In this document: one piece after another, positions 1-4,208 of the stretch
How the letters are laid out: each line of letters starts with the position of its first letter
How positions within the stretch are numbered: position 1 is the stretch's first letter
Source of the DNA: Saccharicrinis sp. UBA6048
GTDB lineage: Bacteria; Bacteroidota; Bacteroidia; Bacteroidales; Marinilabiliaceae
DNA: 5,860 bases
Assembly (NCBI GenBank): GCA_002429115.1
Contig: DIYS01000038.1
Coordinates: 1 to 5,860 of the forward strand
Reading direction: 5' to 3'
The notes under the pieces: generated by a model
Database searches by the model: none
Seen by the model: only the letters and a program-made list of their open reading frames with translations
What the model was told of the DNA's origin: nothing
Made by a program: the position numbers and the translations under genes

Positions 1-27
1 AAACGGGAGATGGTCAATTAATTATCA

Positions 28-75
28 ATTAATCTTACTTATATACCACTTTTAATATCACCAAAAACTTAAACG
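28..75 (+). repeat. Leader repeat copy 1, upstream of lipoprotein gene
   Basis: This is the first of four copies of a leader about 41-48 bases long, each ending immediately before an ATG (others at 520-566, 682-722 and 3728-3773). It begins ATTAATCTTAC, has a central TTTAATATCACC and ends AAAAACTTAAACG. Similarity to copy 4 also reaches further left: 19-38 and 3719-3738 are the same 20 bases. It probably carries the untranslated leader and perhaps the promoter of the gene, but I see no clear Bacteroidota promoter (TTTG / TAnnTTTG) inside it. The A-rich end next to the ATG fits SD-independent initiation in this phylum. Bases 1-27 hold no gene I can support; they could be the tail of an upstream gene. 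Confidence 0.75.
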
Positions 76-519
76 ATGAAAAGAAAACTTTTAAATTTTA
101 GTAAGTACACTCTGTCTATTATGCTGATAGGAATAGTATTGATGGGGAGTGGGTGTGAGAAAGATACTCCTCCTGATTGTGGGTGTGAATCTGTTACTGT
201 TAGAATAATTCCCGAATCTGCCAATTTGGTTGGGAATATGTATTATAAAACACAATCCAGTGATCCTATGGACACATATTATAATAATTACTTCTGGATA
301 GTATATACAGACAAGAGTTGTATCAATTGCGTACATTCTATGATTGTATGTAATGAAGAAATTATGAATAATCAGTTTGAGAGTATTAAGGGAACGGGAG
401 AAATAGTAGAGGTGAAATTTTCTGGTCACGTAAAGGAAATATGTGAGAAAACATTTGCACCAGCTGATTATACATACGAACGAATAGTAATAACTTCAAT
501 TGAACGACTAAAATTATAA
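76..519 (+). CDS. Small cysteine-rich lipoprotein, paralogue 1
   Basis: This encodes a 147-residue predicted lipoprotein of a family I do not recognise. The N-terminus is basic (MKRK), followed by a hydrophobic stretch at about residues 12-24 and a lipobox MGSGC with the lipid-bearing Cys27. The following residues EKD resemble the acidic/lysine surface-export signal described for Bacteroidota lipoproteins, so surface exposure is possible but inferred. The mature part has a CGC pair (Cys35, Cys37), a CxxC (Cys82, Cys85), Cys92 and Cys123. All are conserved in the paralogue at 3774-4208, so disulfides or metal binding are plausible. The C-terminal third (VEVKFSG, then YERIVITSIERL) looks like beta strands. 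The start is fixed by the leader repeat and by the paralogue. The stop is followed at once by leader copy 2. Nothing in the sequence reveals a biochemical function. Confidence 0.82.
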   Translation: MKRKLLNFSKYTLSIMLIGIVLMGSGCEKDTPPDCGCESVTVRIIPESANLVGNMYYKTQSSDPMDTYYNNYFWIVYTDKSCINCVHSMIVCNEEIMNNQFESIKGTGEIVEVKFSGHVKEICEKTFAPADYTYERIVITSIERLKL

Positions 520-566
520 ATTAATCTTACCTATAAACACTTTTAATATTGCCAAAAACTTAAACT
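520..566 (+). repeat. Leader repeat copy 2, starts directly after a stop codon
   Basis: This is nearly the same as copy 1: ATTAATCTTACC, then CACTTTTAATATTGCC and AAAAACTTAAACT before an ATG at 567. It begins on the base after the TAA of the preceding lipoprotein gene (517-519), so the repeat boundary and the end of that gene coincide. It now precedes only a truncated gene start. Confidence 0.75.
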
Positions 567-659
567 ATGAAAAGAAAACTTTTAAACTTTAGTAAATACG
601 CCGCGCTTACAAGGAAAAAACTGGATTGCAGCTTATCAACAACAATTAAAAAGCTGTGA
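567..659 (+). pseudogene. Truncated lipoprotein gene start (30-codon frame)
   Basis: The first 11 codons read MKRKLLNFSKY, identical in protein to the start of the lipoprotein at 76 and nearly identical in DNA (two silent changes). Homology stops at about base 599. The frame then runs through unrelated residues (AALTRKKLDC...) to a TGA at 657-659, with no membrane-spanning stretch or lipobox. I read this as the 5' stub of a third lipoprotein paralogue, cut by recombination. It is unlikely to give a working protein, although its leader is intact and could still be transcribed. Confidence 0.65.
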
Positions 660-726
660 TTCTTTACAAAACTTTTTAAATATTAATCTTAACTTTTTAT
701 ACACTTTTAATACCCCAGAAAAATGA
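604..726 (+). pseudogene. Possible C-terminal remnant of an unknown gene
   Basis: Just past the breakpoint at about 600, the frame starting at 604 stays open for 40 codons to a TGA at 724-726. It reads RLQGKNWIAAYQQQLKSC, then DSLQNFLNINLNF, and its stop overlaps the ATG of the beta-barrel gene. The first 25 or so residues have a protein-like composition (W, Q and K rich, amphipathic). The last part lies in leader copy 3 and may be open only by chance. It has no start codon of its own. It could be the 3' end of a gene joined to the truncated lipoprotein start, or simply a chance open frame. Confidence 0.3.
682..722 (+). repeat. Leader repeat copy 3 (diverged), upstream of beta-barrel gene
   Basis: It shares ATTAATCTTA at its left end and ACACTTTTAATA in the middle with the other copies, then ends CCCCAGAAAA before the ATG at 723. 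It lacks the AAAAACTTAAAC block. It is the most diverged copy, and the only one in front of a gene unrelated to the cysteine-rich lipoproteins. This suggests the leader is a transcription/translation start module rather than part of the lipoprotein gene. Confidence 0.55.
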
Positions 727-1316
727 AAGAAATATTCACAATTCAGTTCTATTTGTTTCTTACCTTATTATTATCATCGAATATTATTGCACAAAAAGAA
801 AACAATTCTCACTTGTTTATTGGAGTCTCAAACAATTTTTTCACCGACAAGGTAGATAATCTTGAAGAGAACCTATACAGTTTCGGCCCCTTTATCGGAT
901 ACAGAAAATCTAACTTTGATATAAAACTTGGAATTGAACCATATAAGTTCTCTCATTTTATTGACATGACGCAGATAATTGATGGAACACCTTTCTTTAT
1001 CCTTAATGAGTACAAAATCAGCCACATTCCAATATCCTTTAATTACCACTTTACTAATGACAAAACTATTTCTCCTGTAATAGGGATAAACACCACTCTT
1101 CGAAAGCAAAAAATAGAATCAACAAGATACTATGCCACTCAAGATAACCTGTATTTTGAAATTAAGGATACCTACTGGCTATTAGGACTTCATGGAGGTG
1201 TTTCTGCAAAATTAAACTCCAATTGCTTTGTAAACCTTTTAGCTTTCTACAAAAGCTCAATTGAAGATGATATTAAAAACTTTGGTTTAACCCTAAGCAT
1301 AAACTACTCCTTATGA
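723..1316 (+). CDS. Outer-membrane beta-barrel protein, small PorT-like type
   Basis: This encodes 197 residues. A signal peptide covers about residues 1-23 (hydrophobic core QFYLFLTLLLSSNIIA, likely cleavage after Ala23). The mature part alternates hydrophobic and polar residues in strand-like segments: 30-39, 52-61, 65-75, 99-109, 117-127, 151-163, 168-177 and 187-197. The size, the roughly eight strands and the end in a strand (GLTLSINYSL) fit the small outer-membrane beta-barrel proteins common in Bacteroidota. This is a fold-level call; I cannot assign transport or binding. The ATG at 723 starts a clean signal peptide directly behind leader copy 3. The stop overlaps by ATGA with a tiny downstream frame at 1313, suggesting a former operon partner. 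A periplasmic or surface-anchoring role near the neighbouring lipoproteins is inference only. Confidence 0.72.
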   Translation: MKEIFTIQFYLFLTLLLSSNIIAQKENNSHLFIGVSNNFFTDKVDNLEENLYSFGPFIGYRKSNFDIKLGIEPYKFSHFIDMTQIIDGTPFFILNEYKISHIPISFNYHFTNDKTISPVIGINTTLRKQKIESTRYYATQDNLYFEIKDTYWLLGLHGGVSAKLNSNCFVNLLAFYKSSIEDDIKNFGLTLSINYSL

Positions 1317-1399
1317 AATATTTATTAATAATTATCGTACATCTAATGTTTTTCAGTGGTGTTTTCCTGTTTTGTGCGCGACATAAACGCATCAAATGA
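1313..1399 (+). pseudogene. Truncated gene start with signal-peptide-like N-terminus
   Basis: This 28-codon frame begins with an ATGA overlap on the beta-barrel gene's stop. It reads MKYLLIIIVHLMFF, then SGVFLFC, and then turns basic (ARHKRIK) before TGA. The start looks like a genuine signal or lipoprotein signal peptide that was translationally coupled to the gene before it. The rest of the gene is missing, and the sequence runs into what appears to be the end of an insertion sequence at roughly 1365-1375. I interpret it as a gene cut by IS insertion. A real 28-residue membrane peptide cannot be excluded. Confidence 0.45.
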
Positions 1400-1559
1400 T
1401 TAGCGCTGATAATCAATGCATTAAAAATTTAAAATTTGCGTTTTGGGTCATGCGGAGCTATTTTAGGATATGTTTATCCGAAAAAATAGAAACCGAAGTG
1501 GATCTGTTAGTATTCAGATAGTACAGAAGGTAAATCGCTCAAATAAGATTTTAAAGAGC
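1366..1559 (+). mobile_element. Remnant of an insertion sequence (left end and transposase start)
   Basis: The stretch has a different texture from its neighbours, with short GC-rich words (TGTGCGCGACATAAACGC). It contains the start of a transposase at 1470 (MFIRKNRNRSGSVSIQIVQK) resembling the N-terminus of IS1634/IS4-type DDE transposases as I recall them. The gap of about 100 bases between the presumed left end and the transposase start is reasonable for an IS. It carries a hairpin, TGATTA-7 nt-TAATCA, at 1397-1415. The right boundary at 1559/1560 is seen as the switch to beta-propeller gene sequence. The left boundary is only estimated, since the other IS end is absent and inverted repeats or a target duplication cannot be tested here. 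The catalytic region is wholly missing, so the element is dead. Confidence 0.55.
1397..1415. other. Short inverted repeat in the IS 5' region
   Basis: TGATTA and TAATCA form a perfect 6-bp stem around a 7-base loop (GCGCTGA), about 55 bases upstream of the transposase start. It may be a leader hairpin of the IS, but a stem of this size is weak evidence in AT-rich DNA. Confidence 0.3.
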
Positions 1560-1613
1560 GATGGCTCTGATAAAAAGCCATTAACTTATAATCACTTTAA
1601 TACAACCTATTAA
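1470..1613 (+). pseudogene. Chimeric frame: transposase N-terminus fused to beta-propeller C-terminus
   Basis: This 47-codon frame joins two gene fragments in frame. Residues 1-30 (MFIRKNRNRSGSVSIQIVQK, then VNRSNKILKS) resemble the start of an IS1634/IS4-type transposase. Residues 31-47 (DGSDKKPLTYNHFNTTY) match the last 17 residues of the two intact beta-propeller lipoproteins downstream, with one changed residue (N for K or E at position 44). The joint lies between 1559 and 1560. The following spacer (1614-1625) also matches the spacer between the two intact paralogues, so this is the 3' end of a third, lost paralogue in the tandem array. The fusion is probably accidental. Whether it is transcribed and helps drive the downstream genes is unknown. 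Confidence 0.72.
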
Positions 1614-1625
1614 AACACTATACCC
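1560..1625 (+). repeat. Tandem-array 3' tail and spacer, copy 1
   Basis: This block holds the last 17 beta-propeller codons, the TAA and a 12-base spacer (AACACTATACCC plus flanking A's) leading to the next ATG. It recurs at 2610-2676 with one base change and one extra C. The coding part also recurs at 3616-3669. Each copy contains the inverted repeat ATGGCT-9 nt-AGCCAT (1561-1581, 2611-2631, 3617-3637). The spacing between copies gives tandem units of 1050 and 1006 bases. Confidence 0.85.
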
Positions 1626-2663
1626 ATGAAAGCAGTGATAATTTTTTTATTAACATGCCTATTCTATTCCTGCAGCAATTCTGAAGACGAACAATGTTGT
1701 AAATGCCCTCCTTTTGACATTGTGCCAAGTTCACCATATGACGATCCAATATGGCACCCTTCGGGTGAAATAATAGGCTTTAACCATACACCAATAAAGG
1801 AAATAAAATACACCTATGGATACGACTGCCCAAGACAAGCTCTTTATACCTATAAGACCGACTCTACCGGTTTTTGGTTGATAAATGCCGATGGTACCAA
1901 CAAAAGAAGAGTTTTACCATATACGCTTAATACTCCGGCATGGAGCCCGGATGGTAAATGGATTGGGTATTCGGACAACGGGCAAATATGTATTATGCCT
2001 TTTGATGGAGAACAGTTTAAAACCAACAATAAGATAACCTTGACACTTAAAGGAAGTAACTACTATCCCAAATGGTCAAATGATATGAATATGCTTGCAT
2101 ATATAAGCACTATCTGCAAAGAAGAGCGCACATGTGGCGTTTGGATATATAACATAACCAATAAAGAAGAGTCAATTATAAAACCATATGGACAAAACCC
2201 TGAATGGAGCAAACATGATCATAGCTCATTATGCTTTTCAACAAAGATGATTGACAATGAAGGATATCATATAGGTGATACACTATGGGCTTATAATACC
2301 TCAACTGAATCAATAAGCATAACAAAAATCATTAAATCCGAACCTTACATTTATCAACAAATTCGAAACATATTCGGATACTCATACTTGTATATAAGCA
2401 CTTCTGGTAAAGGGGCTCCCTCTATAGGTTCGACTGAGTATATCGGAACGCAGCTTTTTATTACTGACTTCATGATAAATGAATCTACGCAGCTAACACA
2501 GAATGGTTGTATATCCTACTCCTTATCACCTAATAATAAAATTGTCTATACAAACTTTGATTTTTATCGCATTGACAAAACAGCGGGAACACTATGGACT
2601 ATGAACCATGATGGCTCTGATAAAAAGCCATTAACTTATAATCACTTTAAAACAACCTATTAA
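1626..2663 (+). CDS. PD40/TolB-like beta-propeller lipoprotein, paralogue A
   Basis: This encodes 345 residues. The N-terminus MKAVIIFLLTCLFYSC is a lipoprotein signal peptide with Cys16 as the likely lipid-bearing residue. It is followed by SNSEDE, an acidic stretch resembling Bacteroidota surface-export signals, and a CCxC cluster at residues 24-27. The rest shows PD40-type blades with the pattern xPxWSPDGxxIxY: about 42-52 (PIWHPSGEIIGF), 104-115 (PAWSPDGKWIGY), 148-159 (PKWSNDMNMLAY), 192-205 (PEWSKHDHSSLCF) and 298-308 (YSLSPNNKIVY). The last blade ends with GTLWTMNHDG and KPLT, the usual close of such blades. Such propellers generally bind proteins or glycans; no catalytic motif is seen. 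It is one of two intact tandem paralogues. Residues 1-131 and 294-345 closely match the next gene, while the centre (132-293) is strongly diverged. The start is shared with the paralogue. Confidence 0.85.
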   Translation: MKAVIIFLLTCLFYSCSNSEDEQCCKCPPFDIVPSSPYDDPIWHPSGEIIGFNHTPIKEIKYTYGYDCPRQALYTYKTDSTGFWLINADGTNKRRVLPYTLNTPAWSPDGKWIGYSDNGQICIMPFDGEQFKTNNKITLTLKGSNYYPKWSNDMNMLAYISTICKEERTCGVWIYNITNKEESIIKPYGQNPEWSKHDHSSLCFSTKMIDNEGYHIGDTLWAYNTSTESISITKIIKSEPYIYQQIRNIFGYSYLYISTSGKGAPSIGSTEYIGTQLFITDFMINESTQLTQNGCISYSLSPNNKIVYTNFDFYRIDKTAGTLWTMNHDGSDKKPLTYNHFKTTY

Positions 2664-2676
2664 AACACTATACCCC
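2610..2676 (+). repeat. Tandem-array 3' tail and spacer, copy 2
   Basis: This is the end of paralogue A and the 13-base spacer before paralogue B. It matches 1560-1625 except for one base (AAAACA for AATACA) and one extra C before the ATG. It shows that the duplication unit includes the spacer, so the two genes arose by tandem duplication and are probably cotranscribed. No terminator is visible between them. Confidence 0.85.
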
Positions 2677-3669
2677 ATGAAAGCAGTGATAATTTTTTTA
2701 TTAACATGCCTATTCTATTCCTGCAACAATTCTGAAGACGAACAATGTTGCAATTGCCCACCTTTCGACATTGTGCCAAGTTCACCATATGACGATCCAA
2801 TATGGCATCCTTCGGGTGAAATAATAGGCTTTAACCATACACCAATAAAGGAAATAAAATACACCTATGGATACGACTGCCCGAGACAAGCTCTTTATAC
2901 CTATAAGACCGACTCTATCGGTTTTTGGCTGATAAATGCCGATGGAACCAACAAAAGAAGAATATTACCATATACGCTTAATACCCCAGCATGGAGTAAC
3001 GATGGCAAATGGATTGCTTTTTCAAACAAAGGGCAAATATGTATTATGCCTTTTGATGGAGAACAGTTTGACCTTAACAACATAACAGTTCTAACAACTG
3101 AAGGCAGTAGTTTCCATCCAACATGGAGCCCTAACGATAACTGGATAGCCTACGATTCAGACCATAACTCGGAAAGTGGGTACTTTATCTGGAAAATTAA
3201 CCTTAAAACGCTTGAGCAAATAAAGATAATTGATCAAAATTATGAAAAAGGTGGAGCCAGAGAACCTAAATGGGGAGCCAACCATAGGATTCTTCATACA
3301 AGATCTCCTGAATATGGTTCTGAAGTTTTTTCCATGACTGAATCTGGAAATGAGTTGATTCAACACACTAACAATTCAGTTCGCTTATGGTCTCCTAGAT
3401 ACTCTACATCAGGCAACTCGTACAGCTACCTTATGTCAGATGACATTAGCGCAATACAACTTTACCTTAGCGATTTTGCCACAAATACAACCGTGCAATT
3501 AACAGATAGTGGTTGTATATCTTACTCGTGGTCGCCCTATAATAAAATTGTTTATACCAGGTTTGACCTTCGCCGAATAGACACTACAGCAGGAACACTA
3601 TGGACTATGAACCATGATGGCTCTGATAAAAAGCCATTAACTTATAATCACTTTGAAACAACCTATTAA
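2677..3669 (+). CDS. PD40/TolB-like beta-propeller lipoprotein, paralogue B
   Basis: This encodes 330 residues and is the tandem paralogue of the preceding gene. It has the same lipoprotein signal (LFYSC, Cys16), acidic stretch (NNSEDE) and CCxC cluster. Residues 1-131 differ from paralogue A at nine positions (17, 26, 81, 96, 108, 114, 115, 117, 118). Residues 132-278 form a diverged centre 15 residues shorter than in A. From Gly279-Cys280 to the end the two proteins converge again. Blade motifs: PIWHPSGEIIGF (41-52), PAWSNDGKWIAF (104-115), PTWSPNDNWIAY (148-159), PKWGANHRILHT (197-208), LWSPRYSTSGNSYSY (237-251) and SWSPYNKIVY (284-293). B keeps more regular PD40 motifs than A. Its likely role is binding at the outer membrane or cell surface; the ligand is unknown. 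The stop is followed after three bases by a short signal-peptide stub. Confidence 0.86.
   Translation: MKAVIIFLLTCLFYSCNNSEDEQCCNCPPFDIVPSSPYDDPIWHPSGEIIGFNHTPIKEIKYTYGYDCPRQALYTYKTDSIGFWLINADGTNKRRILPYTLNTPAWSNDGKWIAFSNKGQICIMPFDGEQFDLNNITVLTTEGSSFHPTWSPNDNWIAYDSDHNSESGYFIWKINLKTLEQIKIIDQNYEKGGAREPKWGANHRILHTRSPEYGSEVFSMTESGNELIQHTNNSVRLWSPRYSTSGNSYSYLMSDDISAIQLYLSDFATNTTVQLTDSGCISYSWSPYNKIVYTRFDLRRIDTTAGTLWTMNHDGSDKKPLTYNHFETTY
3616..3669 (+). repeat. Tandem-array 3' tail, copy 3 (end of array)
   Basis: This is the third copy of the conserved 3' coding tail, ending at the TAA. The match to the other two copies stops right after the stop codon, where AAATGAAAACTATG replaces the usual spacer. 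This marks the right edge of the tandem array. Confidence 0.8.
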
Positions 3670-3672
3670 AAA

Positions 3673-3732
3673 ATGAAAACTATGAAAAAACTAATTTTTC
3701 TATGCTTAATTGCACTTGTAATTATCAATTAA
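3673..3732 (+). pseudogene. Signal-peptide stub of a lost gene
   Basis: This is a 19-codon frame, MKTMKKLIFLCLIALVIIN, then TAA. It has the typical look of a secretory signal peptide (basic start, hydrophobic core), with a second in-frame ATG at 3682. After Val16 the sequence becomes the 20-base block (3719-3738) also found at 19-38 just left of leader copy 1, so the gene body was replaced at the leader module. It is probably a recombination scar. A small membrane peptide, or an upstream frame affecting the lipoprotein gene, is a less likely reading. Confidence 0.5.
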
Positions 3733-3773
3733 TCTTACCTAAAACACATTTAATATCACCAAAAACTTAAACG
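3728..3773 (+). repeat. Leader repeat copy 4, upstream of second lipoprotein gene
   Basis: It reads ATTAATCTTACC, then ACACATTTAATATCACC and AAAAACTTAAACG before the ATG at 3774. It is the closest match to copy 1, with two bases fewer in the middle. Similarity extends left to 3719, inside the signal-peptide stub. The match continues right into the lipoprotein coding sequence, so leader and gene were duplicated together. Confidence 0.75.
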
Positions 3774-4208
3774 ATGAAAAGAAAATTTTTAAAATTTAGT
3801 AAATACACCGTACCTATTATGCTGATCGGAATAGTTTTAATGGGAAGTGGGTGTGATAAAGATACTCCTCCTGATTGTGGGTGTGATTCCGTTACTATTC
3901 GAACAATTTTGGAATCAGATAATATGTTGGGAAGAATATCATATAAAACCCAAATTGATCCCCTTGATGATTTTTATAATAATACATTCTGGATTGGTTA
4001 TGAAGATATAAGCTGTCCGAGTTGTATTCATAAAATGATTGTATGTAACGAAGATATTTTTGGGAGCGACTTTAATGACATTATTATTTCAGGTGAAAGT
4101 GTTGAAATATCATTTGCAGGTCATTTAAAAGAATTATGTAATAACAAGTTTGATGTAACTGAAAATACCTATCACCGAATTGTATTAACCTCAATTGAAC
4201 GACTATGA
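3774..4208 (+). CDS. Small cysteine-rich lipoprotein, paralogue 2
   Basis: This encodes 144 residues and is clearly a paralogue of the protein at 76-519. It shares the MKRK start, the lipobox MGSGC (Cys27), DKDTPPDCGC, the FWIxY strand, CxxC (Cys81, Cys84), MIVCNE (Cys91), FAGHLKELC (Cys122) and TSIERL at the C-terminus. All six non-lipobox cysteines are kept although much of the rest differs, which argues for a structural or metal-binding role. The family is unknown to me. The last four bases (ATGA, 4205-4208) overlap the start of an S8 protease gene, so translation is probably coupled. A role as chaperone, inhibitor or surface partner of that protease is a guess from position only. The first paralogue lacks such a partner in this window. 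Confidence 0.84.
   Translation: MKRKFLKFSKYTVPIMLIGIVLMGSGCDKDTPPDCGCDSVTIRTILESDNMLGRISYKTQIDPLDDFYNNTFWIGYEDISCPSCIHKMIVCNEDIFGSDFNDIIISGESVEISFAGHLKELCNNKFDVTENTYHRIVLTSIERL

Noticed and set aside
91..429. Open frame of 112 codons on the minus strand
   Set aside because: It is antisense to the first lipoprotein gene, whose + strand reading is confirmed by a conserved paralogue. Its composition is unlike a real protein.
911..918. TAACTTTG, a match to the Bacteroidota -7 promoter consensus TAnnTTTG
   Set aside because: It lies deep inside the beta-barrel coding region with no gene start a suitable distance downstream. An 8-base degenerate match is expected by chance.
2672..2676. Run of C before the ATG of paralogue B, one base longer than before paralogue A, as a phase-variation tract
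   Set aside because: The run is only four bases and lies outside the coding frame. It is too short for typical slipped-strand variation.
2901..3366. Two short minus-strand open frames (2901-3083, 3157-3366)
   Set aside because: Both are antisense to the beta-propeller gene, which has clear blade motifs on the + strand. They are shadows of its codon pattern.
1..3773. Leader repeats as a CRISPR array or integron attC sites
   Set aside because: There are only four copies at irregular spacing of hundreds to thousands of bases. They follow no repeat-spacer pattern, show no attC-like palindromic structure, and each ends precisely at an ATG.
3720..3773. Riboswitch or attenuator between the signal-peptide stub and the second lipoprotein
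   Set aside because: The segment is only about 50 AT-rich bases with no stable stem-loop I can find. The leader repeat explains it.
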